Positions 20,718 to 29,943 of a stretch of 64,000 nucleotides of DNA are shown one piece after another. The notes under the pieces are model-generated. The model saw only the letters and a program-made list of their open reading frames with translations, did no database searches and was not told the DNA's origin. Source of the DNA: Saturnia japonica. Its lineage: Eukaryota > Arthropoda > Insecta > Lepidoptera > Saturniidae. The DNA lies in contig CM065326.1 in NCBI GenBank assembly GCA_033032175.1, positions 11,302,001-11,366,000 of the forward strand, read 5' to 3'. Position 1 is the first letter of the stretch; each line of letters begins with the position of its first letter. The translations under genes were made by a program, and so were the position numbers.

Positions 20718-22142
20718 TCACCGGAAATCGTTGGCATTAGTTTTTCCTTTCTTGTATTGTATATCATATTCGAACTCCTCAAGTTTTAACCGCCAACGGA
20801 TAAGCCTCGATCCCGGATCCTTACAATTAAATAGCCATTGTAAGGGTTTATGATCCGTGAGTATTTTAAAACAATGACCATAAAGGTAGGGTCTAAAGGT
20901 TTTGGTTCCAAAGATTATAGCAAGACACTCCTTTTCAGTGACACTGTAATTGCATTCTGCTTTGTTGAGTGTGCGTGACGAATAAGCAATCGGCCGATCT
21001 TGACCTATAGGCCCTTGCGATAAGATGGCGGATATAGCATAGTTAGAAGCGTCGCAGGTTAAAAGAAAAAGTTGTGTAAAATCTGGATAAGCAAGTATCG
21101 GTGCGGATATCAATTTATCTTTTAATGACTCGAAAGCGAGTTGTTGTTCATTCTTCCATACGAATGGGGTGTCTTTTTTTAGAAGTGACGTTAAGGGTTT
21201 TGCTAACTTGGCGAAATCGGAAATGAACCTTCTGTAATAAGAGACTAATCCCAGGAATGATTTAATATCCTTTGGAGAACCTGGAACTGGGAATTCGGCG
21301 ACGGCCCTTGTCTTGTCTGGATTTGGTTTAACGCCACTTTCGCTAATAATATGTCCCAGATAGCCAACTTCCTTTCGGAGAAATTCGCATTTTTCTGGTT
21401 CCAACTTTAAATTGAAGTGACGGATTCTGTCGAAGACAGCTGTTAGATTATCAATGTGGGACGTAAGATTATTTGAATATATGACAATGTCATCTAGATA
21501 AACAAAACACCGGTTGCCTTGTAGGCTAGAGAGGCAATTGTTCATGAGCTTTTGGAAAGTGGAAGGGGCGTTTTTAAGTCCAAACGGCATTCTATTAAAC
21601 TGGAAATGGCCCTGAGGCACAGAGAAAGCGGTTTTGGGCGCGTCGTCAGCAGAAATAAGGATTTGATGGAATCCAGACGTGAGGTCCAACGTTGAAAAAT
21701 ATTTGCCATTCCCCAGTTGGTCGAGTATTTCGGATATTTGTGGTATAGGGTACGTTTCACCAATCGTTATATCGTTGAGCTTTCGATAATCAATGACTAT
21801 CCTCCATTTGCGTCGGCCTTGAGAATCTGCTTTCTTAGGTACTACCCAAATTTGCGAACTCCAGGGTGAGGATGATGGTTTGATAATTTTTTGTGAAAGC
21901 ATTGTGTCGATTTGGGCTTCCACTTCCTTTTTATGGCATTCAGGAAACCTGTACGATTTAGTATGGACAGGTATCTCACTATTGGTCTTAATCTGGTGGT
22001 TTAAAGCCGTAGTGTAAGTTAATTGTTCGTCAGGAAGATGAAAGATATCAGAATAATTGGAGCAGAGATCTAAGAGCATGTTAGTTTCTTCCTGGTTGAG
22101 GTGATCCGTTTTTAATGAATTTATGACTTTTCGTGTTCGGTT
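20718..22142 (-). pseudogene. Gypsy reverse transcriptase and RNase H region of pol
   Basis: About 470 open codons after an in-frame TAA (22143-22145). Visible: VPKKADSQGRRKWRIVIDYR, FSTLDLTSGFHQI (catalytic Asp), PFGLKNAPSTFQK and YLDD (21489-21500), then LGLVSYYRRFI. RNase H follows: LLTCDASNYAISAIL, AECNYSVTEKECLAI and ILTDHKPLQWLF. The sequence resembles 17.6/TED-like errantiviruses more than other gypsy groups. The frame is lost near 20725. Confidence 0.92.
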
Positions 22143-23296
22143 TTAGACATCATTATTCGAGCTATGCAGTGATTGTACTAAACAGTGATGTAAGGGGTCC
22201 ATCCTTAACTTCAGATTTGCGTTAATACTTGCAGTTTCTTCGGATGTATTTACGGCCGTTATATTTATTTTCTTATTATTTTTTACTTTTACTATGCAAT
22301 TTGCTATTAATAATGAGTCGGATAAGTGTTGATCCAGAATGATACCTTCTTTTACATCTGGGTTTTGAACTGTACATTCGATAATCATTTCTGTTCGAGG
22401 TGGAATTATATAGATTGGGTCGAAGAACTGAAGTTTTATGTTTAAGTTTTTGATATACAAGACGTCGTTGACATAATCGATGTTACAGCCAAAATGAGTT
22501 AAGAAATCAGAACCAATGATGCCATCGTATGGCAGATTTATCTCCTTAATAACGTGAAATTTATATTTGATCTGTTTGTTCCCGGATAGCTGTAAGTTTA
22601 ATAGGAAATGACCGAGCGTCGGTGTTGTTTCCTCGCTTGGGTCAATGCCTTTGAGCTGAATAGTTTCCTTGGTTAAAATTGGATTCTTCAAAACAGAGGA
22701 TTGTTTAAGTAGGCATATGGCTGAGCCGGAATCAACTAATAATGTTAGCGGAATGTCTGAAACTTGAGTTTGTACAAGGATATGAGGTAGTAGCTTTCTA
22801 GTAGTGTCAATATTAATTTCGTAGACCTCTTCTGGCGTTATTGAACTTCCTTGTGTGTAAGATTTTAACGAGCTTCCATTTTGGGACTGGTTACCATGTT
22901 GTGTAGCACGATGGATATTAGACATTGACGGGCTTCCGTTTTGGGGCTGGTTACCCTGTTGTGTAGCACGCTGGATATTAGGCTTTAACGAGCTTCCATT
23001 TTGGGGCTGGTTACCCTGTTGTGTAGCACGCCGGATATTAGAATTTAACGAGCTTCCGTTTTGGGGCTGGTTACCCTGTTGTGTAGCACGCTAGATATTA
23101 GGCTTTAACGAGCTTCCGTTTTGGGGCTGGTTACCCTGTTGTGTAGCACGCCGGATATTAGAATTTAACGAGCTTCCGTTTTGGGGCTGGTTACCCTGTT
23201 GTGTAGCACGTTGGATATTTGATTTTAATGAGGATAATATTTGTTTTAGGGTGTCGACTTTAATAGCGCGTCCCGTGCGACACCGACTCGAGGCGC
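22143..23296 (-). pseudogene. Gypsy pol N-terminus: Gln/Asn-rich repeats and aspartic protease
   Basis: Begins in the -1 frame relative to gag at the slippery site (23303-23309). A short lead, six 20-residue repeats (22861-23220) and then a retroviral protease follow: LLVDSGSAICLL carries the catalytic Asp (about 22722-22740) and GIIGSDFL is the flap/C-terminal box. A TAG in repeat unit 4 (23091-23093) and the TAA at 22143-22145 break the frame. Protease would have matured Gag and Pol. Confidence 0.85.
22861..23220 (-). repeat. Six exact-length 60-bp tandem repeats inside pol
   Basis: Six consecutive 60-bp units (starts 22861, 22921, 22981, 23041, 23101, 23161), each 20 codons, plus a partial unit to about 23230. 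The unit translates on the minus strand as RATQQGNQPQNGSSLK with a variable NI(Q/R/H) lead. Units 3 and 5 share one variant (ggctttaacg) and 4 and 6 another (gaatttaacg), which points to a 120-bp duplication step. The repeat lies between the frameshift site and protease. Confidence 0.95.
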
Positions 23297-24362
23297 CTAT
23301 CCGTTTAAAGAATCTTCGGTGTGATCAACTTCGTCATAGCCTTGATTTTCAACTACCTCAGGGATGTCTTGGACATGATTGACAGTTTTATGTATGGGGT
23401 TGTTTCGGTTGAACCCCGATGCCCTTTGGTCTCGATAATGGTTATTACAAAATTCCCGTTTTTTACAGTCCTTGATATCGTGACCTGTAGCGGCAAAATA
23501 GTCCGGATGGCTGCGGAAAGCTTCTGGATTGTGGGAATTGTTGTGAATTCCTTGACTGTTGGAAATTTTGAGGTTGTTGAGTGCTAGAAGGTCCTGGCCT
23601 TGACTGGAAACGTCTGCTAAAATTTGAACTGTTATTTGACTTCGAATCAGGTTGCGATATGCTTTTCTTATAAAGTGACTGCTGGATTCTCTCTTCCGAA
23701 ATTGCAAGGTTTGTGGCTTCATTGAGGTTCTTGGGGCTACGACACCTCACTATGTTAGAAATGCGGGGATGAAGCCCCATTAGGAAGTGATGAAGGGCTA
23801 GATCCTCCATAGCGGCAGAACGTCCGGCAAGTTCGCTTTTCTTAGTATTACCTAGAGAGATCTCGGTGAGCAATTGGGATAGGCAGATCTCGATACGTAG
23901 CGAGTATTGATTTACATTCTCTTGCGGGCCCTGCTTGCTCTCTTGTAAGTCAGTGAGAAGGTGTGCGTAATGCTTCCTTTCGGAAAATTGGGTTTTTATA
24001 AATTCTTTGAGTTGCTCCCATAATTTAAATTCTTTAATAGAACAGGCAAGCTCCGCTTTTCCTTGTAACTGACTCAATATATATTTGAATAAAATAGACT
24101 TCTGCGTCCCTGTTGCTAGATCGAAAGCGTTATCGCAATTTACAAGGAAAGAGTTAAGTGTTTCCCTACTACCATCGTAAGGTTTAATGAATTTAAATAA
24201 GATGTTTAATTCAAGTTCGGCCATTGTGCAAGTTGTGGTGGTTTCCTTGACAATTTGAGAAGAAACTACGGGTGATTTCAATAGCGTATCGGTTGGAGTC
24301 GGCTCTAGGTTGGACACGTCAATAGTTAGTTTAGTGTCATCAACCTTAGTTGCTTTCGGCAT
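23297..24362 (-). pseudogene. Gypsy gag
   Basis: ATG at 24362. About 290 codons of capsid-like sequence (LFKFIKPYDGSRETLNSFLV, LTDLQESKQGPQENVNQY, LHHFLMGLHPRISNIVR) are followed by a Ser/Gln/Pro-rich segment. A single CCHC-type zinc knuckle is next, hit by a small deletion that shifts the frame at about 23490-23500. The remaining frame (GHDIKDC... to TAG at 23297-23299) ends at the slippery site. Gag would have formed the particle and bound RNA. Confidence 0.88.
23303..23309 (-). promoter_or_regulatory. Programmed -1 frameshift slippery heptamer (gag/pol)
   Basis: The minus strand reads T TTA AAC in the gag frame, followed by GGA TAG (gag stop at 23297-23299). UUUAAAC is a canonical X XXY YYZ slippery site. 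Slipping back by one base enters the protease frame, which is open from here. The spacing and frames fit programmed -1 frameshifting. I did not fold the downstream RNA. Confidence 0.8.
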
Positions 24363-24980
24363 AATAAATTCCCGATTTAAAATAATTTGAGCACAAGTTG
24401 TGAATTAATTAAAATAAATTTATAACACGTAATATAACAAAACACACTAATTAATATTAATTTCACAGCGCAATCAAAACAATGACCAAAGACTTACAGT
24501 ATGAGCAGTGTGTGGGAGACCGATAAGAACACGGCGGCGACCGGGTGTATCCTGGCGAGATAAGGCACGGCTCAGGTTACGATTCGTCCTACTGGAGTCT
24601 TGAATAGTTTGGTTTAGTGAAATCGGGTCTCGGTTCGATTTCGCGTACAGGATACTGAGATGATCGTTCACGGTGTAAGATAGAAACACGATAGGTGTTG
24701 CGGGTGGTGTGTCTCTTCTCGTAGGACAGGACTTCGAACACCTTTCACAGTGAGTAGCGGTTTAAGTAACACACCCTACTTTTACAGGACAAGCAGATCT
24801 TTTCCAGGATCTACTAGGATTCACGTAATAGCACTTCACAGATCTCACAGGATATATTTATATATGCACACATTTATGTTTTATCCACTGACACAAGATA
24901 ACTTTTAGGACACGAATTTACTTTATCGTAGGATCCGGGGCGATTTAGCGGAACGGCACTCGGGCACTGGGACTTTCCCG
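24363..24980 (-). other. Gypsy 5' leader
   Basis: About 620 bp between the primer-binding site and the gag ATG. It would hold the packaging region and the env splice donor. Several short upstream frames exist but none looks coding. Confidence 0.7.
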
Positions 24981-24998
24981 ATCCCACCGCTGCCACCA
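24981..24998 (-). promoter_or_regulatory. Primer-binding site, tRNA-Leu-like
   Basis: The minus strand reads TGGTGGCAGCGGTGGGAT immediately after the LTR. This is complementary to the 3' end of a leucine tRNA with CCA added, judged from remembered insect tRNA-Leu acceptor sequences. Confidence 0.7.
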
Positions 24999-25204
24999 AA
25001 TATTATATGGAACTTCTAAAATCCTTTTTTTTTTTAAAAAAGAACTTAAAACTTATAATTATTCTTAAGCAACCGTCAGGTCTGGAAACTGGGATGAGAC
25101 TGATGGGACGGATGGGCGGCCAAGGCGTCGTGACAGCCAGAATGACGACTAGGCGGGAAAAGGTGACGGGTCTGCAATACAGGGCGCATAGTACAGGTAT
25201 AACA
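24999..25204 (-). repeat. 5' LTR of the gypsy element
   Basis: About 206 bp from TGTTATACC at the SINE-1 junction to ATAATATT next to the primer-binding site. The boundaries come from the SINE break on one side and the primer-binding site on the other. No second LTR exists for comparison, and the end lacks a clear CA, so exact ends are uncertain. Confidence 0.65.
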
Positions 25205-25722
25205 GTACGAAAACTGGGTCGATCGACGTGAATTCAAATCTCTGCAATGAGCCTGCGCTTTCGGTGAAGGAAAACATCGTGATGAAATAACATGATGGTT
25301 GGTAGTGCATTTTCCAATGCCCGCTTGGTTAGCTACCACCCTCAAGATGAAAATCTGTCGCCAAGCACCTATAAGTGTGCTCCAATGGCTGCACTTCCTC
25401 CCAGGAGCCAAGAATATGTATAATATGTATAAGTTAGTTTAGCTTGAATTTCTACGGATATTGGCACCCTTGAGCATGTTGCCAGGCTTTCGTGGCTAAG
25501 TGCCTTAAGCGCTGGCCCTCTAGCCTGGTGAAGCTGTAAAAGCCGTCTGAGGCTCCAGGGCTCTTATGGCTAACAATATAATGCGTTCTAAAAAAAGCGG
25601 CTGCACTTGAGAGCCAGTCCTCCTTCACTAGACTTAGCGTTTTACCATCTTGGGCCAAATCGTTAATTAACATCAGGTGAGAATGAGGTCAAACTCCAAA
25701 CCCATAAGCGATTAAAAAAAAA
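25205..25722 (+). mobile_element. SINE-1 copy, unit B, cut at its 5' end by the gypsy insertion
   Basis: Matches 9309-9825. The tRNA-like head is missing because the gypsy element entered at GTAC. The Jockey-like 3' fragment (about 25410-25597) and the poly-A are retained. Confidence 0.8.
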
Positions 25723-26279
25723 TCTCGAGTGGTACATACGACAGTGCGAACAAGTCAGGTCATAAAACAGCTAAGCCAATTCGACGACAGTTATAGTCTG
25801 GAAAATCCTATAGATGTATGATAGGTTTGTCTCTTTTTAGTGTCGGTCAGTAATAAATAATAAAACATTTTTATTTCTTAAAAAGGAACGGAAATACAAA
25901 TACAGCATGTCGTGATACCCACTAGGAGATTCTGTATCTAGGGTAACAGGTTTTTTTACAATCTAATAGAACACAAATAAAGAAAAAATAAATATGAAAC
26001 TCATCGAGCGGCGCAAAAAAAAAAAAAAACAGCAAAACATTATTTTCTAAGAAAAGTGGTTGCGGTCGGAATCGCGCGATAAGGAAATTCGTACCAAAAA
26101 CTAAGCAAAACAGGAAGTACCAAATATATGCTAATTATGAACCTGTAATCACTTGCGGTATGTAACTATGCTGCTGACAACATAATATTTATAATGCATA
26201 AGGAAAAATGTTCCATTGTTTGTCCTTTTGACGCAAAATGGTTATAAATAAAGCTTATGTCATTGGCCAGTTATTGATA
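25723..26279. other. Non-coding, shared with unit A
   Basis: No gene seen. Counterpart of 9826-10379. Confidence 0.6.
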
Positions 26280-27567
26280 GGTTACCCGCACACATACAAT
26301 ATTATTTTAAGTGCTAAGTTGCAATAATATTGAACAATTTAATCGCCCCGCATACTACGTGTTATATATGTATGTACCTATATGCCTATGTGCCGGGCCT
26401 TACCGCACGGTAACGGCTATGCATTAAAGAGTGTGTAACTTAGCCGCGTTGCGTTTCACTAGTCTCGCTCCTCGATATAACACTACGCTATATTTTTGTC
26501 AATTTCTCGTGATAGAAACTGGCTCAGTAATGCGTTGTAGATTGATCTGTATGCAAGTGTTAAAAGCATGGAGAAAAAAGGAATCTAGTTTCATTGATTA
26601 CTTTACCAACATCATTGCATAAAAAAAGGCATTCAAGGAGGCATTCAAAAATAAAATTGAGCTAAATCATTTTTCTGTAATAAATGAACTACAACCTAGA
26701 GAAGAATATGATTTTAATTTATAACCATTCTTTTCGAAAATGTATTCGGGGTAAATTTAAGTTTTTCTTTACATCTTTTTTTTATAAATTTTGAGCAACT
26801 TATCTAGCGCACAATTCTTCTGTATTATATCGTGATATGCGTCGACAGACGTACACCATAATTCTGGATATGTGTCCCAAGATTTAATAAATTCTATTAA
26901 ATATTGTTTTCAATACAGAGGAGACGGGTATTTCTGGGCCCAGAATGTAATTACATAGTTCACATATTATGTTTCATAAAATCGAATATATTTTTGTTTT
27001 TAAATTTATACAATAACATCACAATTCACAATCTACAAAATAAAATAACTAATAACTGTAAAAGATAATAAACATAACCGTTTTTCTAATCTTAATTTTA
27101 CTTCAAAAATAGTTTGTTTAATTGAAGTTTATTACATGACTTCACTTTTACGAATTATCCTAAATCTCTGCGTTCAGATTGTAAAAAATCCGCAGAATTT
27201 TCAGTGACTGATAATGCATTAACTATTAATTTACACCGTTTTCATATTTTTACATCTCTTTTTTTACCCAGGCCCAAGTCTGTATGAAGGAGTATCCGTC
27301 TCCTTTCCGTGTAGATACTGCTCTCGTCTACCATTTTTGTGTCGCGCCAGCGCGTCCGTCTACCCTGAAATCTTTTTTCAACTAAAATATTGTCACGCAC
27401 CCGTAGACGTACTGTACCCCTCCCTCCCCCGATATTGTTAATACGAATTCAGACTTTCCAGAAATCTGCAATAATATTGTCAATATCCACAATATTGCTT
27501 GCAAATATACAATAACATTATCAATATTGAAATTATTGCCAATAATATTGCGTATGTGCGGGTAGCC
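26280..27567 (+). mobile_element. DNA transposon-like element with 27-bp terminal inverted repeats
   Basis: Starts near GGTTACCCGCACACATACAA (GGCTACCC in unit A) and ends in TTGCGTATGTGCGGGTAGCC at 27548-27567, an inverted repeat with a few mismatches. ATA flanks both ends. The subterminal zones repeat CAATATT-type motifs many times. A short open end (ELQPREEYDFNL, stop near 26722) lies inside, but no transposase is recognised. Part of the interior (27176-27305) recurs at 41262-41397, so it is a dispersed family. It is probably non-autonomous. Confidence 0.6.
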
Positions 27568-28559
27568 ATAGGCTATAAGAATTTTCAATACTTTTGGGAG
27601 TAGAGAGAAAAACAAATAAATTTAAAACGATATTGATAAAATGTTGTACACGGGAAGTACAAATAATCACATAATTAATAGAATATAACATTTTTTAATA
27701 TAAACACATAATGATATATGTAAAGTTTAAAAATGAAAAAAAAAGGTTTATTGTTAAACATCAGTCTTCACTATAGATAAAATTGCACAGTTTAAATATT
27801 AAGATGCGTCGGTATCCAGGTGAATGCCAAGACGCCCGTGGTTCCTATTAACAAATTCCTATCTTCGAAATGGTCCATGGAAGTACTCGGCGCAGCCTTT
27901 AATAGCCTATCGGAAACCTATAAATAGTTCCAAGTGATAATAAAAACGTTATTGCATTTTGATGTTTTATAAGAATTTCGTTATTAATAATATATGAAAG
28001 TTAAAATTTATTAGTTATGTATTACGTAGTCAAAACCCAAGTGGTGATTTATAAATTGATTTATTTCTAAATATCACCTAAAATCTTACATAATTCGTAA
28101 AATAGTAATAGGCTCCAAGAGAACAGATAAATAACTTTGGTACTGTCACTACATATGCGTTTCTAAATATTGCGTCTGTAGCTTAAGTAATTTTGGCAAA
28201 ATATGTCTATGTTGGTTTCCTTACTTATGCTGTTGTATTGTTTTTGGATTCTATTCACGCAGGGGAAGTGTCCCAAATTACTTTTTAAGACTTTATCGCA
28301 AATATCTGAAACTCTATATTTAAAATTTTAAATTGTTGGTTAAATATATTTGAAACTTGACTTTGTTTCGTATGTACGTGACAATTTTAAATTGTAAATG
28401 TGAATGTTTTTATGAACCGTTAGTTTGTAAACTATTTAGTGAGATTGAAAACTATAGTGTGAACGGACACTAAAATTTGTAATCTAACGGTTACAGTCTA
28501 TAAACTGTTGTTGGGTTGTCGTAGCCTATGGTTATAATCAACATGACGATCTTCAACTT
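27568..28559. other. AT-rich non-coding
   Basis: No gene seen. Contains the first copy of a direct repeat (28010-28075; second copy 28859-28925). Confidence 0.5.
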
Positions 28560-28925
28560 AAACAGCCTTGGGAGGCTGGTCTTCAACATCACGTCTGGGT
28601 TCTAAATGTTCTTGTAGAATGTTCACTAACTCAGTAAATGTTTTGTGTTCTGGGTAAATAGAGGCACTTAAATAACACATACAATTAACGTTGCCAAATG
28701 TAACGATTTTTAATTTCGTTTAGTACGATAAATTGCTTGAAACGATTGACTTAGGGTGAACATTTTCGCGAAGACAAGACAGACCACAATATTTTACCAA
28801 AAGGCACGTAACACTGCTAAATAATGGTAAAGTACCTATTTCCAATTGTTTTCTTCGCCAGTTATGTATTACGTAGTCAAACACAAGAGGTGGTTTATAA
28901 ACTGATTTATTTCTAAATACCCAAC
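28010..28925. repeat. Pair of direct repeats about 65 bp long, 850 bp apart
   Basis: gttatgtattacgtagtcaa and the following gatttataaattgatttattt at 28012-28075 recur nearly unchanged at 28861-28925. They flank a gag-like remnant, so they may be worn LTR parts of a small retroelement. Confidence 0.4.
28560..28720 (-). pseudogene. Possible LTR-retrotransposon gag fragment
   Basis: Minus strand: HKTFTELVNILQEHLEPRRD, an arrangement like the end of a gypsy-type capsid domain, stopping soon after QPPKAV. Only about 45 residues are readable; this call is tentative. Confidence 0.35.
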
Positions 28926-29312
28926 AACTTTAATCTATTTTGTAACTAACACAGTTTTCGAGGTCTAATTTTTTTAATGATATTTTTTTTTTATTATGTA
29001 AAGATTTCTTATCCTTTTCTTTCCTATTTCTTCATAAGTAAGTAAATTGCATCCGTGCAAAGCCGGGGTAGGTTACTAGTATTTTTTATATTCTAAAGTC
29101 CAAGAGATTTTTTGTTTGTTTGTTGTTAATCTCTGGAGCCACCACTCAGATTTATACAAGTCTTCTTGAATTATGTAACTATAGATTAATGATTGTTGAT
29201 ACCGCGCTACCACCCACAAACAAATAGCTCTGCAAAACAGCAAATAGCAAAAAATAATAAATAAACTAACAAAAAATAGCAAAACATTTGGCAGCCTTAA
29301 GTGCACCTATGT
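28721..29312. other. Non-coding with an RTE-like fragment
   Basis: 28721-29040 shows nothing recognised. 29050-29150 (tccgtgcaaagccggggtag...gttgttaatctctggagcc) resembles RTE-like repeat ends. Confidence 0.35.
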
Positions 29313-29615
29313 AAAACAGCTGAAAGAGGCAGCCTGGATTCATCAAGAGGTGACCGCCATTGATCTAACGCGCATGGTGGCGGAGGAAATCCTCGTTCTT
29401 CAGTGCGAGACGAGGAGGCTTTGTCAGGAGGTGGAAAGCCTCAAGGCGGAGCGGAGCTCACCTCGTTGCACAGCCGGGGAGAGGTTCCTCCTGCGCCACC
29501 GTCACTACTAGTGCCGCCGGATTGCCCTAGCCAGGGGTAGGATCATCTACCGCAGATATTGCTGGACGCCATGGGGGTCCATATGGAACGGAAGGAGCAG
29601 TCTCTCCGGGTCACA
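29313..29615 (+). pseudogene. LINE ORF1 (gag-like) fragment, R1-clade-like
   Basis: A GC-rich island. One frame reads KQLKEAAWIHQEVTAIDLTR and continues with EEILVLQCETRRLCQEVES, a heptad-like coiled coil as in ORF1 of R1/TRAS-like LINEs. A later part gives LLDAMGVHMERKEQSLR. Frames change at least once. No zinc knuckles remain. Confidence 0.45.
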
Positions 29616-29929
29616 ACAAATAGTTTTGGCAGTCCTCTCTTGATGTTAACCTTACAGAACCTAAAGAATTCTGAAGAGACCGAAACTATATGCTGGCTAT
29701 ATGCTGGATGCACTAACACTTTCCAGCCAAACTCTTTTAATTATTGCTGAGTGGCTAAAGATGTGTGTGGTCTAGCGTTATCATGATGAAAGATGATCCT
29801 TCCTTGTTGATCAGTTGTTGGCAGTAGAGATCCCAATCGATGGTTTTGCCGGGTGGTAAAAGCTCATAATGAACAATGCTCTTCCAGTCCCACCATACTC
29901 ACAGTATCTCCTTATTTCGAGTTAGCCCA

Positions 29930-29943
29930 GGTTTAGCCACAAT
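29930..29943. repeat. Left 14-bp target-site duplication
   Basis: GGTTTAGCCACAAT, within mariner transposase codons. Confidence 0.93.

Larger units (their letters stand above)
18472..25204 (-). mobile_element. Gypsy/errantivirus-like LTR retrotransposon, one LTR left
   Basis: On the minus strand the order is LTR (25204-24999), primer-binding site, leader, gag, -1 frameshift site, protease, reverse transcriptase/RNase H, integrase and the beginning of an env-like frame. The 3' LTR and most of env are missing. The insertion point is inside SINE-1 at GTAC (25205-25208, A 9309-9312). The left junction at 18471/18472 joins env sequence to DNA that lies 258 bp further left in unit A. One deletion therefore removed the element's 3' end together with host flank. 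Every coding region contains at least one stop, frameshift or truncation, so the copy is defective. Confidence 0.9.
13585..26644 (+). repeat. Tandem segmental duplication, unit B
   Basis: Second copy of the block at 1-10745. It carries a private 578-bp deletion after 16706, a gypsy element (18472-25204) and loss of the DNA equivalent to A 9051-9308. It lacks the Jockey insertion of unit A. The duplication may extend left of 13585, which cannot be tested because unit A starts at the window edge. Confidence 0.92.

Noticed and set aside
22861..23220. CRISPR-like array
   Set aside because: The repeats are contiguous with no unique spacers, in frame within pol, and the genome is eukaryotic.
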